The translations under genes and the position numbers were made by a program. DNA of 64,000 nt from Psychrobacter raelei. Its GTDB lineage: Bacteria; Pseudomonadota; Gammaproteobacteria; Pseudomonadales; Moraxellaceae. Position 1 is the stretch's first letter. The number at the start of each line of letters is the position of its first letter. The stretch covers positions 1-64,000 of the forward strand of contig NZ_CP093310.2 of the NCBI RefSeq assembly GCF_022631235.3, read 5' to 3'. Below, one piece after another: positions 48,910 to 57,992 of the stretch. The notes beneath the pieces were generated by a model. It was not told where the DNA came from. It saw nothing but the letters and a program-made list of their open reading frames with translations, and ran no database searches.

Positions 48910-48969
48910 GACACTTAGTCTTTTATGTAGCGACTGATTTAGAGGGGAATAACGGCCATCTGGGAGGGC

Positions 48970-49512
48970 TTAAACACTAGGCGGCCAAGGGCGATCGGCA
49001 TCGCTTTTAATCCACTCGGCCACATAGCCTGTGGGCGGTAGTTTCCAGTCAGATTTACCCAGCGCATCTAGCACCTGTTGGGTCTGCAAAACGCGTCCAC
49101 CTTTGGTCACGCCAGTACGCAGTAGTGCCGAAGAGCAAGGCTGACCCTTAACCCACATTGACTGCTCTACATAGATCCAGCGCTCATCAATAGCAGCAAT
49201 ACGCGTCTTGATGGTGACCAAGTCAAAAGCCCGAATACGCTTGCGGTATTGAATGGTACTGCCTGCCACCACCAGTCCCCAGCGGTTCTCAAGCAGCTGC
49301 TTGCCTAAGCCACTGCGCACCGCAAAGTCGGTACGACCCAAGTCATATAAGGTAAACACGCGGCCGTTATTCATCTCCAAGAAGTTATCGATATCCGTCA
49401 GGCTGCATCGAAACTGCATTGTGGCTACATCTTCTAGGCCAACGGTGTCCCCTTTTTTTTGGGCGACAATCGCCTTAACAATAGATTTGGTATAACGATA
49501 AAAAGGATACAT
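48970..49512 (-). CDS. Acyl-CoA thioesterase (hot-dog fold, THEM6-like)
   Basis: 180 residues of the 4HBT-type hot-dog thioesterase superfamily, which hydrolyses acyl-CoA. It resembles the family that includes THEM6. The opening is CSLTDIDNFLEMNNGRVFTLYDLGR near residues 31-55, where the Asn/Asp pair helps form the active site. A beta-sheet half follows, VAGSTIQYRKRIRAFDLVTIKTRI. A C-terminal PPTGYVAEWIKSDADRPWPP closes it. The substrate is unknown. It is a single gene with a terminator. Confidence 0.88.
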   Translation of the reverse strand: MYPFYRYTKSIVKAIVAQKKGDTVGLEDVATMQFRCSLTDIDNFLEMNNGRVFTLYDLGRTDFAVRSGLGKQLLENRWGLVVAGSTIQYRKRIRAFDLVTIKTRIAAIDERWIYVEQSMWVKGQPCSSALLRTGVTKGGRVLQTQQVLDALGKSDWKLPPTGYVAEWIKSDADRPWPPSV

Positions 49513-49641
49513 ACACAGGTCTCAAGATTGAAGGTAGGACTTAGATTATGCGCAAAACTGTCCTGCTTTCAAAGCAGCGGGCGTGCCTAAGGCGTCACCC
49601 GCAACCATTTTCTTGAGACCATAGGCAGATAGTAGCCGCCT

Positions 49642-50802
49642 TTATGAAGAGTGAGCTGCCTCATCGATGCCTACTGATTTAAAGTAAGCACTGACGGTTT
49701 CTGGAATCCAGTTGATATCGAACTTACCCTCTTTTGTGCTGGGTTTAGCGGCGCCATTTCGAGTGGTTTTAGCGGCTTTGGGTTGGTAGCGCAAATAGCC
49801 AATATGACCGCCATGCTTGGTGTCTAAGATAGTGACTTGGTCAGACACATCATTGGCGGTGGCGGTAAAGCCGATAAAGGGGTCATCTTTGGCACTGATC
49901 AGCAGCATAGGGTGGGCCACATCACCAAGATGGGGCAGAGCCGATGAGCGATAGTAGTAATCCGTATTTGAGCGGTAGCCATGGCGCGGCGCTGTAAATA
50001 TGGTATCAAAATCACTGATACGATCGACCGACTTAATGGCTTCAATCTCCTCTTCACTGATCTCATTGAGCAAGGCTTTTTTAATAATGGGATTGAGCAG
50101 ATATGGGGTGTAAATCTTATGGCTGACAAAGCGGTGCATACTTACCGCAGCAGAAGACATATCTACTGGAGCTGAGACCACCACTGCCGCTTCACACTGT
50201 GCGTCATCTGCGTATTCGCCCATATATTTGGCCAAGGCATTACCGCCTAGCGAGACCCCAACGGCATAGATATTCTGATAATGCTGTCTTAAGGTTTGTA
50301 GCATGTGATGAATCTCAGCGGTATCGCCGGCGTTATAGAATACTCGGCCTTTAGCCGGGACGCCGCCGCAGCTACGAAAGTGCGCCACCACAAAGTGCCA
50401 CCCTTCAGCGTGCATCTGATGCGCCAATACTCGGGCATAGTGGCTGTCACTGCTGCCCTCCATACCATGGAACAATACCACAAGCGGGGTTGTTTCGATT
50501 TTATCATCGGTATTATCTACCGGATGTGCATCATAAAAGTCATAGGCCACATCGCTTTCATTCAACGAGTCGCGCAGGATTTCACGTCTGTATTTAGGCG
50601 CCTGTGGGGCAACAAACTTTGGCAAAATGGTTTGCAAATGCGGGTTGCTTAACCAAAATGGAGGGTTAAAAGGGGGAGGATTAAATTGGCCTCTTTTGCT
50701 CAATGAGAGGTGAGATCTGGCGGTGGCTCTTTTCTTTTTGGCAGCTTTTACGGCCACAATTCTTGTTTGTAATTTTATTTGTTTTTTTATTAGATCGATC
50801 AT
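49642..50802 (-). CDS. YheT-family alpha/beta hydrolase
   Basis: 386-residue alpha/beta hydrolase of the YheT (COG0429) family. A basic N-terminal 30 residues precedes FNPPFWLSNPHLQTILPKF, typical of the family. An oxyanion-loop segment LVVLFHGMEGSSDSHYAR follows, then HFRSCGG. The nucleophile elbow is GVSLGGNALAKYMGE with Ser near residue 207. Asp in SAKDDPFIG and His in HGGHIGY complete the triad. The physiological substrate is unknown. The coding is intact and monocistronic. Confidence 0.92.
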   Translation of the reverse strand: MIDLIKKQIKLQTRIVAVKAAKKKRATARSHLSLSKRGQFNPPPFNPPFWLSNPHLQTILPKFVAPQAPKYRREILRDSLNESDVAYDFYDAHPVDNTDDKIETTPLVVLFHGMEGSSDSHYARVLAHQMHAEGWHFVVAHFRSCGGVPAKGRVFYNAGDTAEIHHMLQTLRQHYQNIYAVGVSLGGNALAKYMGEYADDAQCEAAVVVSAPVDMSSAAVSMHRFVSHKIYTPYLLNPIIKKALLNEISEEEIEAIKSVDRISDFDTIFTAPRHGYRSNTDYYYRSSALPHLGDVAHPMLLISAKDDPFIGFTATANDVSDQVTILDTKHGGHIGYLRYQPKAAKTTRNGAAKPSTKEGKFDINWIPETVSAYFKSVGIDEAAHSS

Positions 50803-50982
50803 AGCAATGAGCTCATCTTGTTATTGGTATAAAAATATTATTGATACAGATGAAAAAGGCCAATAACTTCTCCGTCATCAACGGGTCGTTATCAACCTTT
50901 CAGAACGCTATAATGCCGTTAAAATGAGAAAAAACCAACAACTTTCAGTGAACGATTGGTTACTGAGATTTGTTATATTATG

Positions 50983-51579
50983 TTATTCCTGCTCCAATAG
51001 CCTGCCATATATGCTCAAACGCTCTTTTAGCGCCGCGACATTAGCCTCTGGCAAAGTGGCAGTTAAGGTAACACACTTACTATAGCTGACATCACCAATT
51101 TCACCGCCCATGTCCTCTACCACATAGCGCACTTGCGATTCATTGGCAAAATCCGCCTCAATCTCAACCTGAGTCATCGGCACATAAGTAGTGAGGGTCA
51201 TCTCATCTACCACGGCCTGAGCTGAGCCGGCATAAGCCCGAGTCAAGCCACCAGCACCGAGCTTAATACCGCCAAAATAACGCACCACTATGACAATCAC
51301 ATTGCCAATACTTTTGTGCTGCAACACATTAAGGATCGGCCGCCCAGCAGTCCCATTGGGCTCTCCATCATCATCGAAACCGGCACTGGTGGTGTTATTG
51401 GGATCACCGATTATGTAAGCCCAACAGTGATGGCGGGCATCGGGATATTTGGCTCGCAATTGTTCCACGTGAAACATAGCTTTTTCACGGCTGTGAACCG
51501 GATAGGCGTAAGTAATAAAGTCAGACTTCTTGATTTCAAGTCGGGCGCTAACGGGCGCAGCTAAGGTTTGATAAGTCAT
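50983..51579 (-). CDS. YigZ/IMPACT family protein
   Basis: 198 residues. The N-terminal UPF0029/IMPACT domain shows KKSDFITYAYPVHSREKAM, then DARHHCWAYIIG, DDDGEPNGTAGRPIL, and VVRYFGGIKLGAGGLTRAY, all family hallmarks. A C-terminal domain of about 70 residues (DUF1949-like) resembles EF-G domain folds, as is known for YigZ. The molecular role is unclear. A parS-type site lies within the coding sequence at 51461. Confidence 0.93.
   Translation of the reverse strand: MTYQTLAAPVSARLEIKKSDFITYAYPVHSREKAMFHVEQLRAKYPDARHHCWAYIIGDPNNTTSAGFDDDGEPNGTAGRPILNVLQHKSIGNVIVIVVRYFGGIKLGAGGLTRAYAGSAQAVVDEMTLTTYVPMTQVEIEADFANESQVRYVVEDMGGEIGDVSYSKCVTLTATLPEANVAALKERLSIYGRLLEQE
51461..51476. promoter_or_regulatory. 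parS-type ParB binding site within yigZ
   Basis: TGTTCCACGTGAAACA, identical to the canonical Bacillus subtilis parS core. Unlike the other five sites here it is not a perfect palindrome (TTCC against GAAA), which matches the accepted consensus. It falls in coding sequence, 51 kb from dnaA. Confidence 0.8.
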
Positions 51580-51828
51580 AAGCGTTAGGGATTTAAGCGT
51601 TAGGGGTTATAGGTTATCGGGCTATAGATTTGTGAGTGGTTGATTAAAAATAAAAATAGACAAACTGCCAAAAATAGGTCGGGTCAAAAAAGTCATCAAT
51701 CGCACCTAGAGCGGGTGTGTTAAACTGTGAATCATATTAACCACCCAAAAATATTTATATCTGATAAGTGAGGTTACCACTATTTTTTATAGTAGACCCA
51801 TTCAGTTATAGAACCAAGGATACCATAA

Positions 51829-52533
51829 ATGCGTTTAGACAAATTTATCAGCAAGGCCACCGAACTGTCGCGTAAAGAAGCGAAAAAAGTGCTGCACGCC
51901 AGTGAGATTACGGTCAATGATGAAGTAGTAAAAGATGGCAGCGTACACGTTGATGTGCTTAATGATGAAGTGATGTGGGCCGGTGAGCCGTTATCAGTGG
52001 CGACCGGTAGCCGCTATATTTTATTGCATAAGCCTGAAGGCTTTGAGTGTACCCTAAAACCCAAAGAATATCCGATTGTTACTGAACTTATCGCAGTGCC
52101 TGAGCTGAGTAACTTGCGTATCGCAGGCCGTCTTGATGTGGATACCACCGGTGCCTTAATCTTAAGTGATGATGGCAGCTGGCTACACCGAGTGACCAGC
52201 CCGCGTCATCTGCATGAAAAGGTGTATGAATTAACCTTAGCCGATGCTATGGATGAAGAAGCGCAAGCGCATGCGATCAAAAAAGTAGGCCAAGGCATCT
52301 TGCTAGATGGCGATTATGAGCCGACCAAGCCTGCGTTATTAGAATTCATTGATGAGACCCACGCGCGTCTAATTTTGACCGAAGGTAAATACCATCAAGT
52401 CAAACGTATGATGGCCTATTTTGGCAATAAAGTTGTTGAGCTACACCGTGCCAGCATTGGCGGCATAACACTTGAAGGATTAGAGAAAGGCGATAGCCGC
52501 TTCTTGACCGAAGATGAGGTAAATAGCTTCTAA
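51829..52533 (+). CDS. rsuA: 16S rRNA pseudouridine-516 synthase RsuA
   Basis: Isomerises uridine 516 of 16S rRNA. The 234 residues begin with an S4 RNA-binding domain (MRLDKFISKATELSRKEAKKVL) and continue into the catalytic domain. That domain has LLHKPEGFECTL near residue 67 and the catalytic Asp in AGRLDVDTTGALIL near 102-115. A KYHQVKRMMAYFGNKVVELHR motif is typical of RsuA/RluB enzymes. Length agrees with E. coli RsuA (231). AAGGATACCATAA precedes the start, and a terminator follows. Confidence 0.94.
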   Translation: MRLDKFISKATELSRKEAKKVLHASEITVNDEVVKDGSVHVDVLNDEVMWAGEPLSVATGSRYILLHKPEGFECTLKPKEYPIVTELIAVPELSNLRIAGRLDVDTTGALILSDDGSWLHRVTSPRHLHEKVYELTLADAMDEEAQAHAIKKVGQGILLDGDYEPTKPALLEFIDETHARLILTEGKYHQVKRMMAYFGNKVVELHRASIGGITLEGLEKGDSRFLTEDEVNSF

Positions 52534-52563
52534 ATGATAGTAAGTTTATTCGTTTTTTTATTT

Positions 52564-52592
52564 AAATGGGCGCTTTAGGTGTCCATTTTTTT
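52564..52592 (+). terminator. Terminator after rsuA
   Basis: AAATGGGCGC pairs with GTGTCCATTT (two G-U pairs) around a 5-base loop, then eight T residues. Confidence 0.8.
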
Positions 52593-52694
52593 TGTCTATT
52601 TGATGCCTTATATTGATAGTATTGCTATGAATAGCTTAATAAAAAATAAGAAAATAATCGTTCAGACAAGTATAACAAGTAGGAGTAAGGGAGA

Positions 52695-53222
52695 ATGACT
52701 TCAATAATTAAACCAATATTGGGTGCCAGTTATGGTGTTTTTTTATTAGCGGGTTTAATAGGATGCCAGAGTGCAGGTATTGGTGACAGTAGCGAAAATG
52801 TGAACTCTCAATTGCCCATAATCAAAACAGCACCATCCAGTTATGGCGATGATTTATTTTACAGCTATCCCTTTAAGACTTCAGACTTGTATCAAGTTAG
52901 AACAATGAAAGCACAAGGAGGCAAGCTGGTTTACCGTAATGGTTGTTTGGCATTATTTAATGGTTCTAAATACGTGACTCCGGTCTTTCCCAATGCAGTA
53001 ACTGTCTTTGATAAACGGAATCAAACCTTAGAGATGCTACAGGTTAAATTTAATATGCAGGACATGATTATTGCAGGTGGCTTTGAGCAGTCGGCTGAAG
53101 ATTATCTAAAGCAGAATCAGACAGTGACACAAGCCCCTGATCGCTGTTTACTCGATGAGGTGATGGTGTTAGATGGGGTCCCAGACAATTTGGGTAGAGT
53201 GTATGATGGGCTAGATGATTAG
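52695..53222 (+). CDS. Predicted lipoprotein of unknown function
   Basis: 175 residues. The signal peptide ends LLAGLIGCQSAG, with the Cys near residue 24. The hydrophilic mature part has a second and third Cys (YRNGCLALF and DRCLLDE) that may pair. AAGGGAGA before the ATG is a strong ribosome site. No family recognised. It is followed by a broken dsbC fragment on the same strand. Confidence 0.75.
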   Translation: MTSIIKPILGASYGVFLLAGLIGCQSAGIGDSSENVNSQLPIIKTAPSSYGDDLFYSYPFKTSDLYQVRTMKAQGGKLVYRNGCLALFNGSKYVTPVFPNAVTVFDKRNQTLEMLQVKFNMQDMIIAGGFEQSAEDYLKQNQTVTQAPDRCLLDEVMVLDGVPDNLGRVYDGLDD

Positions 53223-53337
53223 TGCATTGAGATAGATAGCCGAGATAGATAGTGAGCGCCTAACAAAATATAACAAATAGAGTCATCGGGGTAGGATAAA
53301 TAAGCTATTGTTATTATGTCAATGTATATAATTTATT

Positions 53338-53682
53338 TGTCCTTATTGCCGAGTTCTACATCAGGATATGGCCAAGCTGAATGCCAAAGGTGTGACCGTT
53401 AAAGTCATCGCTTATCCTTACTATGAGCAGTCACCAGAACAAATGCGTCAGATATGGTGTACCACTGACAAAGCAGCTCGCAAACAAGCCTTAGATGAAG
53501 CGATGAGTGGCAAGCCTGTGAGCAATACCTGTCGCAGTGGCATCGATCATCTAAAGGCAAATCAGGTGAAGGTAGCAGGGCTGGCAGTATTTGCTACGCC
53601 TGCTATTTATCGAGAAGATGGGGCGGCATTTAACGCACCCTATAAAGACCCAAGTTTTCTCCCTTTTTTAGGGCTAAATTAA
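53338..53682 (+). pseudogene. dsbC: 5'-truncated dsbC (disulfide isomerase) remnant
   Basis: The reading frame resembles the C-terminal thioredoxin-like half of DsbC. Reading in frame from 53338 gives the active site CPYC, then RVLHQDMAKLNAKGVTV (compare E. coli CGYCHKLHEQMADYNALGITV). The conserved second Cys pair follows, in QIWCTTDKAARKQAL and NTCRSG, and then the end of the domain. An in-frame TAA lies at 53329, and the N-terminal dimerisation domain and signal peptide are missing. The only ATG (53368) falls after the CXXC. So this is a decayed gene or a misplaced fragment; an intact dsbC may exist elsewhere. Confidence 0.75.
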
Positions 53683-53712
53683 CGCCTGAAGGCCGAACGA
53701 AATGTTAAGCGG

Positions 53713-54372
53713 CTAAGGCAACACCACGTTAATAATTTTCCAGCCAATTAGACCCTCACGCTGCATCTGTAGCGTCAGCGGGTAGCCTTTAACTTGACCT
53801 GACAGGGTAAAGCAGTTGATGCCGCAGTAAGACAGCTCTGGTTTGGCGCTGTCCTCGCCACTTTGAACATGGCTTTCAAGCTCTGTGGATTGTGCACTCA
53901 TAATCTGCTGCATTTGGTTTTTGAGTACCGCATTGATATCACCACGCTGCACGATGATGTCTTGAATCAAGCGCTGCAAATCCACCTTATTACTGGCAAT
54001 AGCCCACGCGGCAGCAAGCTCTTTGGTGGCTTGATTGGCTTGGCCTTGGGTATTAATTAGGCTACGGATATTTTCCTCAGTGACCGCCTTAGTGACTGAC
54101 GCATGGATGAACTCATCGGCCGCTTCGGTTAATGCTTCACCGCCCAATTGTGCCACCAGCGGATACTGCTGCAAAGTGTTGGCAAACTTGCTGGTGAGCT
54201 GGTTTTGGATATTGGGCTGTAGCTGCTCAAAGTCGATGTGATGGGTCAAAGTAGCGCCATCATGGGTGTCATAAGCATTCTTGAGTTGATACGCAGCGTA
54301 GTAAGGTGATCCTGCAAAAATCACAACGGCAATAATAACTAGGCTAATCAGTAAAAATTTTAATGATTTCAT
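53713..54372 (-). CDS. DUF2939 family protein
   Basis: 219 residues anchored by one N-terminal helix (about residues 4-22). The DUF2939 opening SPYYAAYQLKNAYDTHDGATLTHHIDFEQLQ is clear, with the conserved Y-L-K and D-x-L/F features. The C-terminal half ends with a beta strand (GLIGWKIINVVLP). Two Cys (SYCGINCF) lie near residue 183. Function is unknown. It converges on the dsbC remnant and diverges from dnaJ. Confidence 0.85.
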   Translation of the reverse strand: MKSLKFLLISLVIIAVVIFAGSPYYAAYQLKNAYDTHDGATLTHHIDFEQLQPNIQNQLTSKFANTLQQYPLVAQLGGEALTEAADEFIHASVTKAVTEENIRSLINTQGQANQATKELAAAWAIASNKVDLQRLIQDIIVQRGDINAVLKNQMQQIMSAQSTELESHVQSGEDSAKPELSYCGINCFTLSGQVKGYPLTLQMQREGLIGWKIINVVLP

Positions 54373-54543
54373 AGAGGCGAGGTATCAACTTCAATAAATA
54401 ACAGGGAGAATAGGGCGATTTTAGCATAATTGCTTGATAATTGAGGTGTTTGTCACCATTAAACAGGCAAAGTATTGATTAATTATTTTGAATCATTTAA
54501 ACCATTGTGTGTTTAGTACCCATTTTAATGCCAACTATAAATG

Positions 54544-54559
54544 TGTTTCACGTGAAACA
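54544..54559. promoter_or_regulatory. parS-type ParB binding site upstream of dnaJ
   Basis: TGTTTCACGTGAAACA, the same perfect 16-base palindrome as at 7523. It lies 27 bases before the dnaJ ATG, so bound ParB could interfere with dnaJ expression. Confidence 0.85.
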
Positions 54560-54585
54560 TAGCCGGCATGTTGATAGGAGCCTCC

Positions 54586-55719
54586 ATGAGTAAGCGAGAT
54601 TTTTACGAAGTTTTAGGCGTTGATAGAAGCGCAGATGAGCGCGAGATTAAAAAGGCCTACCGTAAACTGGCCATGAAATACCACCCAGATCGTAATTCTG
54701 ATGATCCTGATGCAGAAGAAAAATTCAAAGAAGCCTCGATGGCTTATGAAGTATTAAGCGATAAAGAAAAACGCTCAGCCTATGACCGCATGGGTCATGC
54801 AGCCTTCGAAAATGGCATGGGTGGCGGCGGCTTTGGTGGCGCAGGTGCGGGTAACTTCCAAGACATCTTCGGTGATATCTTTGGTAACTTCGGTGATATC
54901 TTCGGTCAATCTCGTGGGGGCGGTGGTCGTCAGCGCCGTGGCTCAGACTTACGCTATGTCATTGAGCTGAGCTTAGAAGAGGCCGTACGAGGCTGCAAAA
55001 AAGAAATCAGCTTTACCGCACCTGCCCCTTGTGAAACTTGTGATGGTAAAGGCGCTAAGAATGCCTCAGATATCCAAACGTGTAGTACTTGTGGTGGCCA
55101 TGGTCAAGTACGCATGCAGCAAGGCTTCTTTGCAGTGCAGCAAACCTGTCCTAACTGTGGCGGCAGCGGTCAAGAGATTAAGAACCCTTGTAATGACTGC
55201 CATGGTACTGGCGTAAAAGATAAGTCACGCACCCTAGAGGTCTCTATCCCAGCCGGTGTTGACGATGGTGACAGAGTACGCTTGGCCGGTGAAGGCGAAG
55301 CGGGAGGCGCAGGCGTCCAAAACGGCGACTTATATGTTGAAGTGCGTGTCAAAGAACATCCTGTGTTCAAGCGCCAAGGTGCTGACCTTTATATGGATGT
55401 ACCTGTGAGTATTACCGATGCGGCGCTCGGCAAAGAAGTGGAAATCCCAACGCTTGATGGCAAGGTCAAAATCAAAGTAGCTGAAGGCACCCAAAGTGGT
55501 AAGCTACTGCGTGTCCGCGGCAAGGGTGTCACCCCTGTACGCACCACCATGAAAGGCGACTTAATCTGCCGTATCATGGTTGAGACGCCTGTGAACCTAA
55601 CCCGTGAACAAAAAGATTTACTGCGTCAGTTCCAAGACACTTTAGATGGTGACAGCAAGCATCATCAGTCGCCCAAGAAAAAATCTTTCTTTGAAAAGTT
55701 AGGCGATCTGTTTGACTAA
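54586..55719 (+). CDS. dnaJ: Chaperone DnaJ (Hsp40)
   Basis: Co-chaperone that delivers substrates to DnaK and stimulates its ATPase. From MSKRDFYEV (TAGGAG six bases upstream; an earlier in-frame start at 54568 is unlikely) it has 377 residues. The J domain has YHPDRN with the HPD triad near residues 33-35. A Gly/Phe-rich region covers about 77-115. Four zinc motifs follow: [24 protein letters not shown] and CNDCHGTG. Two C-terminal substrate domains complete it. dnaK and grpE are not adjacent. A parS site lies just upstream and another forms part of its terminator. Confidence 0.98.
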   Translation: MSKRDFYEVLGVDRSADEREIKKAYRKLAMKYHPDRNSDDPDAEEKFKEASMAYEVLSDKEKRSAYDRMGHAAFENGMGGGGFGGAGAGNFQDIFGDIFGNFGDIFGQSRGGGGRQRRGSDLRYVIELSLEEAVRGCKKEISFTAPAPCETCDGKGAKNASDIQTCSTCGGHGQVRMQQGFFAVQQTCPNCGGSGQEIKNPCNDCHGTGVKDKSRTLEVSIPAGVDDGDRVRLAGEGEAGGAGVQNGDLYVEVRVKEHPVFKRQGADLYMDVPVSITDAALGKEVEIPTLDGKVKIKVAEGTQSGKLLRVRGKGVTPVRTTMKGDLICRIMVETPVNLTREQKDLLRQFQDTLDGDSKHHQSPKKKSFFEKLGDLFD

Positions 55720-55744
55720 GATAGCTTAGATGGCTCAGTTATGG

Positions 55745-55779
55745 CCCATATGTTTCACGTGAAACGTATGGGTTTTTTT
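55745..55779 (+). terminator. dnaJ terminator built around a parS site
   Basis: CCCATAT-GTTTCAC-GTGAAAC-GTATGGG is a 28-base near-perfect palindrome (one T-G pair) followed by TTTTTTT. As RNA it forms a strong stem with an ACGU tip, a plausible intrinsic terminator 25 bases after the dnaJ stop. The central 16 bases are a ParB site. Confidence 0.75.
55751..55766. promoter_or_regulatory. parS-type ParB binding site within the dnaJ terminator
   Basis: TGTTTCACGTGAAACG, with a 14-base perfect core. It lies inside the stem of the terminator hairpin, 1.2 kb from the site upstream of dnaJ. Confidence 0.8.
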
Positions 55780-55941
55780 GTGGGCTATCTGCTACTCCCC
55801 TTATGGCTAGATAATGGGGCAATCAAAATCAAAGGACGACTGTCAGGTAGACGTCAAACTTATCATGGCAACTTGCAAATTTAGCAGCATAGATAATCAT
55901 GCTATTATTAGCCTCATACAGATTACTTAAAGGATAAAATA

Positions 55942-56769
55942 ATGACTCAGACTGCATCACAGACCATCAAAGTAGGCGTGATTGGTGCCGGCGGCCGGAT
56001 GGGGCGCATGTTAATTGAAGCGGTACACAACAATGCTAACACCGTATTGGCTGCCGCCATTGAGCGCAGTGGCTCAAGTCTTATCGGGGTAGATGCGGGC
56101 GAATTGATTGGTCAACACAAAAATCAGGTCGCCTTATCAGATGACTTAGCCGCTGAGCTTGGCAACATTGATGTGCTAATCGACTTTAGCTTGCCTGACG
56201 CCACTGAAAAAAATGTGCAGTTGTGCGCGAAGCACAAGGTGGCGATGGTGATCGGTACCACAGGCCTCAGTGAAGCCCAAGAAGCCATGCTTAATGCCGC
56301 CAGTGCTCAAATCCCTGTGGTGTATGCCGGCAACTATTCTACTGGTGTTAACGTGTCATTAAAGCTTATTGAGATGGCCGCTAAGGCTTTTGGTGATAGC
56401 GCTGATATCGAAGTCATTGAGTCACATCACAAGCACAAAGTCGATGCCCCTTCAGGTACCGCCTTTATGATGGCCAATGCCGCTGCTACCGCCCGTGGTC
56501 AGGACTTAAAACAAGTGGCTGTCTATGGCCGAGAGGGGCAAACTGGCGAGCGAAAACCAGGTAGCATTGGTATCCACGCTATTCGCGGCGGTGAAATCAT
56601 TGGTGACCACAGTGTGATGCTAATAGCGGATGGTGAGATGGTGGAGATCAAGCATCATGCCCGTGAGCGTATGACCTTTGCCGCAGGTGCTGTGCGTGCG
56701 GCCACTTGGGTAGTGGCGCAGGCCCCAGGTCGCTATGACATGCAAGATGTTCTGGGCCTAAAGGGCTAA
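55942..56769 (+). CDS. dapB: 4-hydroxy-tetrahydrodipicolinate reductase DapB
   Basis: NAD(P)H-dependent reductase of the diaminopimelate/lysine pathway, which feeds peptidoglycan and protein synthesis. The 275 residues have an N-terminal Rossmann loop [13 protein letters not shown] near residues 15-27. GTTGLSEAQ and the active-site block [15 protein letters not shown] near 162-176 hold the catalytic His and Lys. It ends [12 protein letters not shown], the family ending. AAAGGATAAAATA precedes the ATG. It is monocistronic with a shared terminator. Confidence 0.98.
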   Translation: MTQTASQTIKVGVIGAGGRMGRMLIEAVHNNANTVLAAAIERSGSSLIGVDAGELIGQHKNQVALSDDLAAELGNIDVLIDFSLPDATEKNVQLCAKHKVAMVIGTTGLSEAQEAMLNAASAQIPVVYAGNYSTGVNVSLKLIEMAAKAFGDSADIEVIESHHKHKVDAPSGTAFMMANAAATARGQDLKQVAVYGREGQTGERKPGSIGIHAIRGGEIIGDHSVMLIADGEMVEIKHHARERMTFAAGAVRAATWVVAQAPGRYDMQDVLGLKG

Positions 56770-56812
56770 GGGCTGAGCCGCTCTGCTTTGATCTTCTAAA
56801 TGGCCTAAAGTC

Positions 56813-56852
56813 AAAAAAGCCCATCACAGTTAAGTGTGATGGGCTTTTTTTT
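56813..56852. terminator. Bidirectional terminator between dapB and def
   Basis: AAAAAAGCCCATCAC and GTGATGGGCTTTTTT form a perfect 15-bp stem around an 8-base loop with flanking A/T runs. Confidence 0.92.
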
Positions 56853-56884
56853 GGGTTTGATGTTTACCACGGTATCGTTAGCGA

Positions 56885-57415
56885 CTAGGCTTTGTTGTGC
56901 TGTAGTTGCTTTTCACGGGTTTTAAGATATTTTTTGACCTTATCACGGGCACGGGTCTGCTTTAGGCGTGATAAATAATCGACGAACAAGACACCGTTTA
57001 AGTGATCCATTTCATGCTGGATACACACTGCCAATAGGCCTTCTGCAATCTCTTCAAAGGCATTGCCATCTGCATCAAGCGCTTCGATTTTCACTTTTAC
57101 TGGACGATCCACTGAATCATAGACATCTGGTACCGATAGGCACCCTTCCTCGTAAGGCTTTTTATCTTCCACCAACGGGGTAACTTTGGGGTTAATAAAT
57201 ACACGAGGCGAGTCATTGTTTTCAGACAAATCCATGACGATAAGCTGAATATGACGATCCACTTGAGTGGCTGCAAGCCCAATGCCTTTGGCGTCATACA
57301 TGGTTTCAATCATGTCTTTGATAAGCTGTTTTATTTCAGCATCAACAGTTTTGATCGGCTCTGCGATGGTACGCAGCCTAGGGTCGGGGTAGCTTAAAAT
57401 CGGTAATATGGCCAT
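56885..57415 (-). CDS. def: Peptide deformylase
   Basis: Metalloprotease that removes the N-formyl group from nascent proteins. The three family motifs are all present: [10 protein letters not shown] near residues 45-54, EGCLSVP near 90-96 with the metal-binding Cys, and [11 protein letters not shown] near 131-141 with the two His ligands and catalytic Glu. It has 176 residues against 169 in E. coli, with a basic C-terminal tail. No fmt gene is adjacent, unlike in many gammaproteobacteria, which suggests a second def gene elsewhere. Confidence 0.97.
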
Positions 57416-57743
57416 AAGAAATCACGCAATGAGTTAATTAATAGGTAAATGAGAGATGCAATTAAACGAAAAGTGCCGTTAAATAAAACGTGTAATCAAA
57501 TCAAAAATGCAATAAGAGACAGTCGTTAGACTATTATATCTAACTGAATGAGGGGGGAGGGCATAAATATCAAGGTGCTACATTCAAAAAAGGCGAGTCA
57601 AAAAAAGGTGAATCAAAAAAAGCGGACTTGAGGAGAAGTCCGCTGCAAACATAGTTAGGGTTACCGCTTGTTATTATTATTATTTAGTGAGCCATTTGAT
57701 CTCATAAGATGTTTGCGCTCAATCACGTCTTAATCATGCTCTA
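57416..57743. other. Intergenic region with short A-rich repeats, 328 bases
   Basis: Between the def promoter side and the GlsB/YeaQ gene. It contains about three degenerate 14-15-base units (TCAAAAAAAGGTGAA-like, 57584-57622) and the terminator of the GlsB gene. Nothing else here can be supported. Confidence 0.45.
57614..57644 (-). terminator. Terminator after the GlsB/YeaQ gene
   Basis: On the minus strand AGCGGACTT and AAGTCCGCT form a perfect 9-bp stem with a 6-base loop, then seven T residues. It lies about 100 bases after the stop. Confidence 0.8.
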
Positions 57744-57992
57744 TTAGCGTTTGCTCATGATCAATTCATAGATGAACAATAAGATAATAGCACCAATTAC
57801 TGAGAAAGCCAGACCGATAAAGCCGCCATCAGCGTTCATGCCAATTGCACTGGCGATAAAGCCACCAACTAACGCCCCTGCGATACCCAGTACGATGGTC
57901 ATAATCCAGCCCATAGCATCGTTGCCTGGCTTAATAGCACGTGCCAATAAACCGGCAATCAAACCTATAATAATTGTCCAAATAATACTCAT
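57744..57992 (-). CDS. GlsB/YeaQ/YmgE family stress-response membrane protein
   Basis: 82 residues with three predicted helices and the glycine-rich pattern of the transglycosylase-associated (YeaQ/YmgE) family: GLIAGLLARAIKPGNDAMGW, then TIVLGIAGALVGGFIA, then GAIILLFIYELIMSK. Family members rise under stress. The exact function is unknown. It is a single gene with its own terminator. Confidence 0.9.
   Translation of the reverse strand: MSIIWTIIIGLIAGLLARAIKPGNDAMGWIMTIVLGIAGALVGGFIASAIGMNADGGFIGLAFSVIGAIILLFIYELIMSKR

Larger units (their letters stand above)
48667..48969. other. Intergenic region with short repeats, 303 bases
   Basis: Region upstream of the minus-strand PepSY gene. It contains two adjacent 18-base direct repeats, a six-base CAC-rich tandem tract, and the terminator of the thioesterase gene. 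An open frame of 69 codons crosses it on the plus strand, but its C-terminal QPQSQSQP is just the translated repeat, so I do not call it a gene. Confidence 0.5.
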
